Assembly (NCBI GenBank): GCA_963729795.1 | Contig: CAVSPC010000056.1 | Span: 1-64,000 of the forward strand | DNA from: CAWBBA01 sp963729795 | GTDB lineage: Bacteria > Desulfobacterota > Desulfomonilia > Desulfomonilales > Desulfomonilaceae | Length of the DNA stretch: 64,000 bases | Direction: 5' to 3' | In this document: positions 1 to 9,039 of the stretch, piece by piece | Numbering within the stretch: position 1 is the stretch's first letter | Layout of the letters: every line of letters begins with the position of its first letter | Notes under the pieces: model-generated | Seen by the model: the letters and a program-made list of their open reading frames with translations, nothing else | The model's database searches: none | What the model was told of the DNA's origin: nothing | Program-made: the position numbers and the translations under genes

Positions 1-286
1 GCTCTTGTCGGATGAGCCGTTATTTCACAATCATAGTCGAGGCAGAGCCTCGCCGGCAGGCATTCCCGGGCAGAGCCTGGGAACGAGCAAAAGATGCGGA
101 AATGCTGTGGGCAAGTAACTGGTAGGATGCGGAGAATCTCGCGTCTCGCGGGACGAACCGCATCGGTCGCGAATTGGAAAACCTCGAGCGATGCGGTTCA
201 TCCGCTTATAGCGGACTCACCACGTCCTACGCAGGCTTCATGGTCCATGACGGAGGGTGGTTAAACTACCAGGCAGGCGATTCGGA
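1..286. other. Intergenic, repeat-like, no gene seen
   Basis: No convincing gene. The stretch holds short self-complementary pieces: GAGGCAGAGCCTCG near 40-55, a similar CCCGGGCAGAGCCTGGG near 66-83, and two copies of a GATGCGG...CATC type element near 126-215 around a TCTCGCGGGAC core. That core resembles the TCCCGCGTCCCGCGGGA core of the dispersed repeats at 8.15 kb, 9.87 kb and 12.74 kb. It is probably intergenic repeat debris downstream of the outer-membrane protein gene on the minus strand. Confidence 0.4.
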
Positions 287-1172
287 TCAGAAGTACGCGG
301 CGAAATCTATGCCGAAATACCCCCATTCCATATTCAGTTCCCAGGTTTGCGGGGGCAGGGTTGCGTTTTGCAGAAGATATGAGGTCTCGGCCCCATTTTG
401 GAATTTCAGATGGTCGTATTCTCCAATCAGCTTGCAGGAAATGTCGAATCTGTAAATTTGTGGCCTGAACACCAAAGCGGCGTTTAATATTGTCCACTGT
501 GATCCGCTGATTGGAAACTTGTACATCGCCTCGACATGTACAGGGAAGCCAAGAATTTCAGGTGGAACGTACCTCAGATAGGCCCCCAGGGTCATCGGGC
601 GATTGCCGATGAGGTCCATGGTTGCTGGATTGAGGTCGCCATTGGTCACCGAACCCGGACTTGTAATAAACAGCCCCTGGAATGTCGGATCGACAAAATA
701 ATAATCAACTGACGCGCCCAGGGTCAGCCACTTCCAATTGGATCGCATCAAAATCGCCGCCCAGATTCATACCGGTTAAGTCTACATGTGCTCCGTTTAC
801 CGTGTGGCTTCTTGTCTCGGCATTGGAATAGGTGCCCCGGAGCCCCAGCCGCCAGATACGGAGTGTAGCGTACGTGTCATATCGAAGAGGGTTTTGGTCC
901 AGAAATGCCATGTTAACGAGATCGAACTCCCCACTGGTGGCGCCTGTAAGCTTGGCAGATACTATGCCGCCGATGTAGGCGCCGGTGCCAACTTCGCTCC
1001 GAAAGGTGCTGGCAAATCCACCCGGAGGACATATAGGACCGATGATGCTCTCAATGGAGCTCAAGCAGAATAGCGAACTGAGTGGGGAACTGTATGACTG
1101 CGCAAAGCAAGGTCCGGCCACTGCGATGCAGATCAGTATTGCAGCGAGAATTAATCGTGCCATCAATTTCAT
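287..1172 (-). pseudogene. Outer-membrane beta-barrel-like protein, interrupted by a frameshift
   Basis: Two minus-strand reading frames join into one protein of about 294 residues. The upstream part has a signal peptide (MKLMARLILAAILICIAV...CFAQ) chosen at the ATG ending at 1172. It runs to GGDF near 755 and continues in the next frame from MRSNWKWLTLGAS to the stop at 287. Removing one base from the run of four A on the plus strand at 750-753 restores a single frame. The alternating aromatic and polar strands (DYYFVDP, LRYVPPE, VEAMYKF, MEWGYFGIDF) suggest a barrel. The style resembles the intact secreted protein at 38.6 kb, which shares an early cysteine-containing segment. It is either a real pseudogene or a sequence error. 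Function is unknown. Confidence 0.55.
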
Positions 1173-1317
1173 CACGCGAATGTGCGTTGCCCGTCTCATG
1201 CAGCCCTTTACACAAAAACGGTTAAACTTCAGCATCTACATTTAATCACAATCATACATAAACCGTCAAGGAATTTGAGCATAGGACTTAATCATTCAAT
1301 TATCCGCGAGAATAGAT

Positions 1318-1464
1318 TGTCATTGCGAGTCGCGCCGGACGCGGGAAAGCAATCTATTCCTTTAATGGGACAGGCTTAGCTTGCTGGTGGAGACGGGCAT
1401 CCTGCCCGTCATCCATAATAGACAGGCTGAGATGCCTTCCCACTATTCACTCCTCGCCATGTCA
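1318..1464. repeat. Dispersed palindromic repeat, family A, with internal insertion
   Basis: Starts TGTCATTGCGAG and ends with the near-inverse CTCGCCATGTCA, with AAAGCAATCT inside the left arm. Compared with the copies at 6904-6990 and 8145-8232, this copy is about 60 bases longer. The extra piece (about 1380-1435) carries its own hairpin GACGGGCATCCTGCCCGTC. The remaining bases between the minus-strand genes ending at 287 and 1566 hold nothing else I can support. Confidence 0.6.
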
Positions 1465-1565
1465 AGGAACAAAAGATTTCCCCGCGTAACTGAATGTTTA
1501 TTCGGACTTGCCCCTACTTTTTCCCTATCGGCCGTTTCAGCCCCTTCCTATTCAGACCCCCTCGA

Positions 1566-2738
1566 CTATCCATTCTTAAACCCAGGCGATTTCTTCTTCT
1601 CGGATGTTTCCAACTTTTCCTCTTCAGGCTGGACCCGCTGCCCCTCGGAAATGCTCTCCCCGACATTCAGCATGACTATTTCCCCTTCAGAAACTCCTGA
1701 AAGGAACTGCACAGTTATTCCGTCGCTTTCATACACGCTGACCTCGCGAAAGGAGGCTTTGTCATCAGGGCCTACTGTTCCTACGAAAGTCTTGTCTCCA
1801 CGTATGACCAGCCCCGACGCCGGTATCTCAATGGCAGGGGGATTGCTGACGAACAACGTCACCTGGACAAAACTTCCAGCCAGGATCTTTCCTTCGCTAT
1901 TGTCCAAATCGATTTCGACCAGAAGAGTGCGGGTTGTGGCGTCCAATTGACCCGTGGTTCGGCTGACCTTGGCGGAAACCTTGTTGGCGGGCCTGGTGGC
2001 GTCCGCGACTTCCGCTTTGTCACCGATTTTCACTGAACTTGCCGTTTTCTGATCGGGATAGACGTAAACCCGCAGCCGGTCTGTCTTAGACAACGACACC
2101 ACCGGCGATGAACTGGTTTGCGAACTTGTCGCAGCCTGGAGCAGCGCGCCCGGATCAACATAACGGGCAGTGATTACCCCGTTAAATGGCGCCCGCATCA
2201 CCTCGTAGTCTTTTTGAGCCAGGAGAGATGCTGCAGTTTCTCGGGCAATTCTGGCCGTAGTTTCTGCATTGTCCGCGGTCTGAACGGACACAGCGCCGGT
2301 TTTAAGAAGGTACCGATATCGTTCCGCATCAGCCATTTTATTTTTGGCGTCCGCAAGAGCGGCGGCATGCTGTTTGTTGAGTTCAGGCGAGTCTAGAATG
2401 GCTATAATTTCATCCGATTTAACCACGTCGCCCTTGTCCACTCTGATTTCTTGCAAATAGCCGCTTATTTTTGCGTATAGCGCTACATTGGCATAGGGAA
2501 AAGCCTCTCCTATAAGCAGGACGGGTCGCGTCTTCGGAGCTTTTTTAGCCTTAACCACGTTTACCCTTGGGCCTTTCGCCACATGTTCCTTGAGGGCCTT
2601 TTCTTCTTGACGCACGCGAACTTCGTGCCTCCAGATCATGCCCACGATAAGAATGAGCGAGACTAGTACGGCCAGTGCCGCTCCTATCAAGAGGGGTCTT
2701 CTACTATTTTCGGGCTGCCGGGATCTATTGTTATTCAT
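1566..2738 (-). CDS. RND efflux periplasmic adaptor (HlyD/MFP family)
   Basis: A membrane-fusion protein that would link the inner-membrane RND pump encoded just upstream to an outer-membrane channel. The start is taken at the ATG ending at 2738 (MNNNRSRQ), which overlaps the end of the pump gene by 8 bases and so suggests translational coupling. A longer in-frame start 54 bases upstream lies inside the pump gene. Residues about 15-40 form one membrane anchor. A lipoyl/barrel-sandwich half (VALYAKISGYLQEIRVDKGDVV), a helical hairpin and the second half (YEVMRAPFNGVITARYVDPGALL) follow, then a beta-barrel domain ending AGSFVQVTLFV. The protein is about 390 residues, normal for the family. The tail is rich in Lys and Glu. 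No outer-membrane TolC-type gene is adjacent. Confidence 0.9.
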   Translation of the reverse strand: MNNNRSRQPENSRRPLLIGAALAVLVSLILIVGMIWRHEVRVRQEEKALKEHVAKGPRVNVVKAKKAPKTRPVLLIGEAFPYANVALYAKISGYLQEIRVDKGDVVKSDEIIAILDSPELNKQHAAALADAKNKMADAERYRYLLKTGAVSVQTADNAETTARIARETAASLLAQKDYEVMRAPFNGVITARYVDPGALLQAATSSQTSSSPVVSLSKTDRLRVYVYPDQKTASSVKIGDKAEVADATRPANKVSAKVSRTTGQLDATTRTLLVEIDLDNSEGKILAGSFVQVTLFVSNPPAIEIPASGLVIRGDKTFVGTVGPDDKASFREVSVYESDGITVQFLSGVSEGEIVMLNVGESISEGQRVQPEEEKLETSEKKKSPGFKNG

Positions 2739-5700
2739 GATTATCTTCGGGTACGGTTTCGCCCCGCTCCTCCGCACGGAATCTCTTTTCAATCACGTAC
2801 TTCGTAGGAAGGTCTTTACGCAAGAGCGAATAGATTGTAGGCACGATAAAAAGCGTGACCACCGTCGCCACTAGAAGGCCCCCGATGACGGCACGACCGA
2901 GCGGGGCGTTCTGCTCCCCCGCTTCTCCTAATGCCAGCGCCATAGGAAGCATGCCGAGAATCATGGCCAAAGCGGTCATCAAAACCGGGCGAAACCTGGT
3001 CTTAGCTGCCTCTAAAGCCGCTTCCATGGGAGAGATGCCTTTTTCTACACGAATATCATTCGCAAAACTGACCATCAGGATCGAATTGGAAGTCGCGATT
3101 CCGATCGCCATAATCGATCCCATCAGCGATTCCACGTTAATCGTAGTCCCCGTAAGGGCTAGCATCCAGAGTATGCCCACCAACGCTCCGGGAACGGCCA
3201 TCATTATAATAAAAGGATCCAGCCAGGACTGAAATAGCACCACCATCAAAAAATAGACGAGCAAGATCGCCAGAATCAGCCCTAGACCAAGACTGCGAAA
3301 GGATTGGTTCATGACTTCGTACTGTCCTCGGAGGGTGATACTGGTTCCCGGCGGCAATTTTCCGAGTGCCGCTATCTTTCTCAGAATGTCCGTGGACACA
3401 GACCCCAGATCACGCCCCTCCAACGTAGCATCGAGATTCACGACTCTTTGGACTGTATAGTGGCTGATACTCGCAGGGGTCGCACGATGGTATATGCTGG
3501 CCACATTGGACAGCGTTTGTGAGGGGATCTGTGGTACACTGGTAGGTTGGGTCTGGACAGTGGGCGGCAGTAACGCGCTCGCCGATGGGGGGGTTACTGC
3601 GATCGCGTTCAGATTATCTATAGATTCTATGCTCTTCAAAGGCATCTCGACCGCAACCGTATAATTAACGTTATTGCTGGGGTTTAGATAAAAGTTGGGA
3701 GCAATGAGACTACTGGATGCCAAAGAAATTAAGACAGTGTTGACTACGTCGTGTTCACTAAGCCCCACGTAAGCCGCTCGAGTTCGGTCTACGTTGACCT
3801 CCAAGGCAGGATAGTCAAGGACTTCGTTAATGTGCACATCAGCGGCACCAGGGATTTCGCTCATTGCTTTCTTCAGTATGAGGGCGTACCGGTAAGCGCG
3901 ATGCATATCTGGATCTTCTATTTGAACCTGAATTGGAGATGTTAGCCCAAAGTTCAACACAAGACTGATTATGTCCGCGGACTGAAAATATGCGGAGCAT
4001 CCTGGAAAGTCGCGCTCCAAAACCTTCCTAATCTTCTGCCTATATACAGACGAAGGCTGGTGGTTTTTTTTCAATGCGATCAAGATTTCGGCATCCATGG
4101 AAGCGACATTGTCGGTTTGTACAAACGCAAGATTGTAGAAAACCGGAACTCCGATCATTGAGTTTATGGTTTCGAGTTCCCGCGACGGTATAATGTCTCG
4201 AATACGTTGTTCCACTTGAGAGACTATTCGGTCCGTCTTCTCGATCCTCGTTCCGATGGGTGCTCTAAAATGCAGCTTCATCAATCCTGTGTCCACTGAT
4301 GGGAAAAAGTCCGTTCCTACCACGTAGACAAGCCCGAGACTGATGACGACCAGGATTCCCGTGCTCACAATGCCAAGGATCGGATGCGCCAGGAAGGTCT
4401 CAAGCGCCCTGCTGTATGACTCTCGAAAACGGTCAAAACTATCCTCACGAAAGTAATTCAGCTTTTGCGACAGGTTCTTCATCCATCCTGCCGGCGCGCC
4501 TGTTTCAGAATTTGTTCGCTGATGTAGATGGGACTCACCGCCCATGAGCATCCTGGACAAAGTGGGCACAAGCGTCCTCGAGAGCAGATAGGACGCAAGC
4601 ATGGCAATGACCACCGCAAGTGCCAAAGGTGTGAAGAGGAACTTCGCCGGTCCCCAAAGAAGCACCACCGGGAAAAAGACGACGCAGATGGAGAGTGTGG
4701 CTACAATCGCGGGCACAGCGACCTGACGGGCGCCATCCAGGATGGCCACCGTTAAGGGCTTATTCAGGGCGCGATTTCGATGTATGTTCTCTACCTCAAC
4801 TGTCGCATCATCGACCAACATCCCGATGGCCAGAGCCAGACCGCCGAGGGTCATGAGATTGATCGAGTCGCCCATAAGATTTAGCCCGATTATGGATGTC
4901 AAGATGGAAAGAGGTATGGAGATAATCACAATCACCATACTTCTCCAACTTCCCAGGAAAATGAGAATCATCAATGAAACCAGTATAGAGGCAAGAATGG
5001 CTTCATGGAGGACTCCGTCGATAGCACCCCGTACAAAGACGGATTGATCGAAATCTATTTTCAGGTCCAGCCCTTTGGGAGCGGTCTCTTTAATCAGAGG
5101 CAGCGCAGCCCGCGTAGCATCTACAACAGCCAAAGTTGACGCATCGGCATGTTTCAAGATTTCCAGATAGGTGGCTCGATGCCCGTTGATTCTGACAATG
5201 TTCGTCTGATCTGCATAACTGTCCGATACTTTGGCCACATCCTGAATATAGACCGGCCTGTTGTTCACCACTTTAATCGGGATGGAATTGAAGTGCTCGA
5301 CCAACGTGGGGCTCGCGTTTGTCAGTACGCTGTATTCAATTCCGTCTATTCGGGCAATGCCAGCGGGAAGGATCACATTTGAACTCTGAAGGGCGTCCAC
5401 GACATCAGTGGCAGATACTCCTCGTGCAGACATTGCATCGGGATTGACGTGAACCATAATTTGACGTTGCTTGCCCCCGAACGGGGCTGGTGTAGATAGT
5501 CCCGGTATGGTGAAGAGTTTGACCCTGATGAAGTTCAGGCCATAGTCAAACAAAAACTGTTCGGACAGAGTCTTGCTGGATACCGTTAGCTGAGCAACAG
5601 GAACGTTGGATGCATTGAATTGGATAATGTTCGGCGCCTGCATACCAGGCGGCGTGATCCGTAGTACGGTCTGTGATACTGCCGAAATTTGGGCTATAGC

Positions 5701-6012
5701 GGAGCCAAGATTAGTCCCAGGATGAAAGTAAACCTTGAGCAATCCTGTACCGGCTATGGATTCAGACTCAATACGCGAAATGTCGTTGACAGTGGTTGAG
5801 TAGGCCCTCTCAGCAATGATAACTACTCGTCTTTCCATGTCCTCGGGAGAGAGGCCGGGATAGTTCCAAACGACCATTACCACCGGAATATCAATTGCCG
5901 GCAAGACGTCAACAATCATCCTTGTCACTGAGAGAATGCCCATGACTAACATGAGAAAGCACATTACTGCGACAGTGTAAGGACGCCGTAAAGCGAGACG
6001 AACTATCCACAT
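2731..6012 (-). CDS. RND-type efflux pump, inner-membrane permease (HAE1/AcrB-like)
   Basis: A large proton-driven efflux permease of 1093 residues, the usual length for the family. It has an N-terminal transmembrane helix after MWIVRLALRRPY, a periplasmic porter domain, the TM4 signature GMLVDDATVEVENI near residue 400 with the paired aspartates used in proton relay, a second large periplasmic domain and six C-terminal helices. The position usually held by the TM10 lysine of AcrB reads GIATSNSILMV, so serine replaces lysine. Loops between the halves are long and contain His/Gln-rich and Pro/Gln-rich stretches. It overlaps the adaptor gene by 8 bases, so the two form an operon. The substrate cannot be inferred. 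Confidence 0.93.
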   Translation of the reverse strand: MWIVRLALRRPYTVAVMCFLMLVMGILSVTRMIVDVLPAIDIPVVMVVWNYPGLSPEDMERRVVIIAERAYSTTVNDISRIESESIAGTGLLKVYFHPGTNLGSAIAQISAVSQTVLRITPPGMQAPNIIQFNASNVPVAQLTVSSKTLSEQFLFDYGLNFIRVKLFTIPGLSTPAPFGGKQRQIMVHVNPDAMSARGVSATDVVDALQSSNVILPAGIARIDGIEYSVLTNASPTLVEHFNSIPIKVVNNRPVYIQDVAKVSDSYADQTNIVRINGHRATYLEILKHADASTLAVVDATRAALPLIKETAPKGLDLKIDFDQSVFVRGAIDGVLHEAILASILVSLMILIFLGSWRSMVIVIISIPLSILTSIIGLNLMGDSINLMTLGGLALAIGMLVDDATVEVENIHRNRALNKPLTVAILDGARQVAVPAIVATLSICVVFFPVVLLWGPAKFLFTPLALAVVIAMLASYLLSRTLVPTLSRMLMGGESHLHQRTNSETGAPAGWMKNLSQKLNYFREDSFDRFRESYSRALETFLAHPILGIVSTGILVVISLGLVYVVGTDFFPSVDTGLMKLHFRAPIGTRIEKTDRIVSQVEQRIRDIIPSRELETINSMIGVPVFYNLAFVQTDNVASMDAEILIALKKNHQPSSVYRQKIRKVLERDFPGCSAYFQSADIISLVLNFGLTSPIQVQIEDPDMHRAYRYALILKKAMSEIPGAADVHINEVLDYPALEVNVDRTRAAYVGLSEHDVVNTVLISLASSSLIAPNFYLNPSNNVNYTVAVEMPLKSIESIDNLNAIAVTPPSASALLPPTVQTQPTSVPQIPSQTLSNVASIYHRATPASISHYTVQRVVNLDATLEGRDLGSVSTDILRKIAALGKLPPGTSITLRGQYEVMNQSFRSLGLGLILAILLVYFLMVVLFQSWLDPFIIMMAVPGALVGILWMLALTGTTINVESLMGSIMAIGIATSNSILMVSFANDIRVEKGISPMEAALEAAKTRFRPVLMTALAMILGMLPMALALGEAGEQNAPLGRAVIGGLLVATVVTLFIVPTIYSLLRKDLPTKYVIEKRFRAEERGETVPEDNHE

Positions 6013-7479
6013 GTCTTGGTACCTCGTTCGCGCTGCAATTCAAGATTTCGATGAGCAGCGAGCTGTGCCAACTCCCGGATCATGCCGTGCAATTCCAATT
6101 TCCCTAATAGAGAGCCCAGCAACGAAACATGAAAACGCACAGATGGAGACCGGCAATCCCGCGTTCCGCGCGATACGGTCCTACTTGCGTTTTGAAAGGA
6201 ATCCGCTTTCAATCGTGGATTATTTCGTCGGTGCAGTCCATGCCATTTCGGGTGGACATCCTGACCGTAGTCGGACCTTGCCGTTCGCAACGAACGAGAC
6301 ATGCCCGAAAGGGCTGTAGGCGATGCTATTTGACTGATGGTACAATAGCTTGACATCTATCATTGTTTGCCTGCACCAGTGCGGGTCAGAACTCTCCTCT
6401 ACGGTCACAGAGTTGGGGGACCGAATATCGCGCCCCGAATCAAACTCTTCTGCCCATCGCAAGTTATTTTCAAAAGCGAGACCAACATTGCCGTTCCTCA
6501 CCAGCGCCGACCTTCATACAGGTGGCAAAACCGGGAACATACACCGGCAATTGACCTCGTCTGTGCCTCAAGGCGCAAATCATAGATTGTCTCGGGGGTT
6601 TTATCAAGAAGCCGACGGGCGGTATAGACAAATGGTTTCAGAGATTAGGGCCGCCATAATACCTGCGCCCCACTCCTGCAAAGAGTGAAAGCTGTTCCGT
6701 AATGCGATGTAATTTGCCTGGTATTTCCAGGCAAAGCGCTGAACTGCCGGGAACTGCTGTACGGACCCCGGGGCGAAGGTCTGGTTCTCGAGCATCTGAA
6801 TGAAGTTCGCCAATGAGTGTGGGGTAATCCTGAAACGAATTCCTTGGCCCAGCTCGGTTCGTATCCCTCCAGTCATCTGGGGGCATCGATCTGTTCAAAC
6901 CAGTGTCATTGCGGGCGAAGCGAAGCAATCTCATTTCTGGAAGGCGTCCAGAACCGAGATTGCTTCGTCGTTTCACTCCTCGCAATGACAGGGTGCCAAC
7001 AAATTCCCCGCGTAAGTCAATGCTTACCTCGGTTCGCACAAATTGCTTGACAGATCGGCAACAGAGATCTAGAAGCAATGCAATTAGGATCTTGATTGTG
7101 GCGCTTTTCCTGCGGCATACATCGGATCGCTGTATTGGAATTTCTCTGATGGTCTTTCTCAACAGAACTATGCCTCCGGCTGAAGGAGAAGTCTGCTTAT
7201 GGCATCCATAGTTGATCTGTGCTGGACGAGTTCGGAGGACCTCTTCGAAAACCTCGACCTTGACGCCCTGTACGCACGGCAGGTCCGAACAGTGGGAGGT
7301 GCCTCTTGCCCAAAATATCCGTATCTTATCTTGGTATACACTGGCAAAATCACTATCGGAATTAACTTGGGGCGGGGATTCGAGCAACAGGAAGCGGCGC
7401 TCCGTCAATCGCGAAACGGCGACCTCCCATTGCAGGATGACCCCTTGTACTCCTGAAGCGGCATCCGGGAGCCGTGTAG
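6013..7479. other. Gene-poor stretch upstream of the RND operon
   Basis: About 1.5 kb without a convincing gene. Open frames exist on both strands but overlap each other, lack ribosome sites and have implausible composition. A minus-strand stretch at 6604-6876 (ITPHSLANFIQMLENQTF...YIALRNSFHSL) faintly resembles the C-terminal end of a drug/proton antiporter of the major facilitator type, so it may be the remnant of a decayed gene. The stretch also contains one family A palindromic repeat (6904-6990). The promoter of the efflux operon must lie at its left edge, but no strong box is visible. Confidence 0.4.
6904..6990. repeat. Dispersed palindromic repeat, family A
   Basis: An 87 bp imperfect palindrome. 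The left arm reads TGTCATTGCG...GAAGCGAAGCAATCTC and the right arm reads GAGATTGCTTCGTCG...CGCAATGACA. The two arms are separated by an unrelated loop of about 20 bases containing its own TCTGGAAGGCGTCCAGA hairpin. It has no coding capacity. It looks like a non-autonomous, MITE or REP-like element of the chromosome. Confidence 0.75.
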
Positions 7480-7809
7480 GTGAACCTGCTCGACCTGATG
7501 ACACTCGCGTCTGCCGAGGGGCGCGAATATGTTCTTGGCGACAAAGACCTCCACACTAAATCTTGCTATTTAATTTATGGGATCCATGACGGGGGCGAGG
7601 GTCGGCGACTCGTAAAACCTGGCCTGTATCATGACGAGATTTTATGCGCAGTCGGTGGTCCGCTTTTGATGCTCACCAGCCACGGGGATATTTCTCTGCC
7701 CCAGGGCTAGGCAGTTCATGTCAAAGAAGACGACAGTTTCTTTGTCTCCAATCCTTCAACTAGGCAGGTGGTGTATATTATTGCCGGCGGATCGCTGAGA
7801 ACCTTTTAA
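7480..7809 (+). pseudogene. Small conserved-looking protein interrupted by an in-frame TAG
   Basis: A GTG start at 7480 follows a stop codon directly and has GGGAG about 8 bases upstream. The frame runs 76 codons to a TAG at 7708-7710 after SLPQG. It then continues in the same frame for 32 more codons (AVHVKEDDSFFVSNPSTRQ...) to TAA at 7807-7809. Reading through gives about 109 residues with evenly spaced hydrophobic strands and glycines (GDISLP, YIIAGGSLRTF), reminiscent of a small cupin-like beta fold. I do not recognise the family. The simplest reading is a CAG-to-TAG nonsense mutation in a glutamine codon; amber recoding is a less likely alternative. Confidence 0.4.
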
Positions 7810-7872
7810 GAGGTTGAAACTCCTTCCTTCGGCTGCTATCTTATCATAAGCTTCTGTTTCAGTCTGTCTTGT

Positions 7873-7961
7873 GCCTGAGTGGTGGAACTAGGTAGACACA
7901 AGGGACTTAAAATCCCTTGGGGCTTGTCCCCGTGACGGTTCGAGTCCGTCCTCAGGCACCA
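7873..7961 (+). tRNA. tRNA-Leu (anticodon UAA)
   Basis: The acceptor stem GCCTGAG pairs with CTCAGGC, followed by discriminator A and an encoded CCA at 7959-7961. The anticodon arm is AGGGA CTTAAAA TCCCT with anticodon TAA. A long variable arm (GGGGCTTGTCCCC) marks a class II tRNA, and the T arm GACGGTTCGAGTCCGTC is canonical. It is a complete leucine tRNA reading UUA/UUG codons. The terminase-like HTH gene lies 450 bases downstream, but no integrase or duplicated tRNA end was seen. Confidence 0.95.
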
Positions 7962-8415
7962 TGTCAGGTGCCTCCGATTAGCTAAGCTTCGTCATGACCC
8001 CACAACTTTTAGAGCCTTGCTTTCGCTTTTTGTCCCCGGGTGCATACCGATAACTGGGCGGAAAAGAAGCTTTTGCATGTGCGCGGAAACTATCGAAACA
8101 ATATTGCGCAATTTGTAATCCCTCGGTTACCGGGGAAAAAAGATTGTCATTGCGAGTCCCGCGTCCCGCGGGAAAGCAATCTTGTCCTCTAAGGGCTTAG
8201 ATTGCTTCGTCGTTTCATTCCTCGCAATGACAGGGAACCGATATTTTCTGCTCGTAACTGAATGGTTGCCGCAATTTGGCGAAATGCTTTGCATTGACTA
8301 TGGGATCATGTTATTTATATTTAGATAAAGGTTAATGAAAGTTAGAGTAAATGATGTTGGATTTTGCTGAACTGCAAGGAGGCGGGACCTTTTGAGAGAG
8401 TGAGAGGAGCAAGGC
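7962..8415. other. Intergenic after tRNA-Leu, with one repeat copy
   Basis: Contains the family A repeat at 8145-8232 and otherwise no gene. The last 120 bases before 8416 are AT-rich (ATGTTATTTATATTTAGATAAAGG) and probably hold the promoter of the downstream gene. No clear box pair could be assigned. Confidence 0.4.
8145..8232. repeat. Dispersed palindromic repeat, family A
   Basis: Begins TGTCATTGCGAG and ends CTCGCAATGACA, with inner arms AAGCAATCTTG and TAGATTGCTTCG. The left arm carries TCCCGCGTCCCGCGGGA, the same core found in the family B elements at 9852 and 12683. It is followed, as in the copies at 1318 and 6904, by a common tail (GGGAAC... CGTAACTGAATG), so the repeated unit is longer than the palindrome. 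Confidence 0.75.
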
Positions 8416-8997
8416 ATGAAAAAGGAAGCGCGACTTCAGGCTGAGAAAATGTTTCTGAAGGCGGGGGGCAAAATCACCAACAGAGAAATAGCAAAGATGG
8501 TAAAAGTAAACCCCCTTACTGTCGGTCGATGGAAACGTGACGACAATTGGGAATCAAGACTGAAAGCAGGCGAGCATCCCGCGCAGAAAGAAGCCGCCGG
8601 CACGGTGCGCAAGAAGGCGGCTCGCGACAAGGCAGTTAAGCTATATATGGAGGAAGGCGGAAACATAACCAACAAAGAGCTTGCGAAAAAGGTCAGCGTA
8701 AGTCCTGCAACAATTAGCAAATGGAAGCAGGCGGATGGATGGATCGACCAGCTTACCCCTGCTGAAGCGGAAGCGCCGATTGAACTAAGAGAAGAGGCCG
8801 AGCTCGATATTGGTGAACTGGCATCCCCCGAACAAATTATTCAGATCAATCAAAGAATAGACAGCCTCCTCAAGCGAGACTACCTCAGTGCGAGTGAGAT
8901 TGCAGATCTGGCCGAAGCAAAAAGCGCCTTGCTCGAAGCCGTGGATATCTACCTGGCTATCGTCCACGATGTTGGGGAAATGAAATCGGAAGACTGA
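8416..8997 (+). CDS. Duplicated helix-turn-helix protein, terminase-small-subunit-like
   Basis: 193 residues, with AGGAG six bases before the ATG. Two tandem DNA-binding repeats of about 45 residues (near 4-48 and 65-109) share roughly 21 of 45 positions: GG-ITN-E-AK-V-V-P-T--WK-D-W. This pattern resembles the N-terminal HTH of PBSX-type phage terminase small subunits (phBC6A51-like). The C-terminal half is acidic and helical (ASPEQIIQINQRIDSLL). No large terminase, portal or integrase gene is nearby. It is either a lone phage relic or a domesticated DNA-binding protein. The duplication of the HTH is the unusual point. Confidence 0.6.
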   Translation: MKKEARLQAEKMFLKAGGKITNREIAKMVKVNPLTVGRWKRDDNWESRLKAGEHPAQKEAAGTVRKKAARDKAVKLYMEEGGNITNKELAKKVSVSPATISKWKQADGWIDQLTPAEAEAPIELREEAELDIGELASPEQIIQINQRIDSLLKRDYLSASEIADLAEAKSALLEAVDIYLAIVHDVGEMKSED

Positions 8998-9039
8998 TCG
9001 AACCTCGTCCTTGCCGTACCATCGCGAGAACTCAAGAAC

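Noticed and set aside
6604..6876. Possible C-terminal remnant of a major facilitator drug transporter
   Set aside because: The resemblance is limited to a short stretch and cannot be supported without a search; mentioned only under the gene-poor region.
6638..7504. 288-codon minus-strand open frame
   Set aside because: It spans a palindromic repeat, has implausible composition (Arg/Ser-rich, repeat-derived RFARND segment) and no ribosome site; treated as chance.
7873..8997. tRNA-Leu plus terminase-like gene as the edge of a prophage or integrative element
   Set aside because: No integrase, no repeated tRNA end and no other phage genes; metabolic genes resume immediately.
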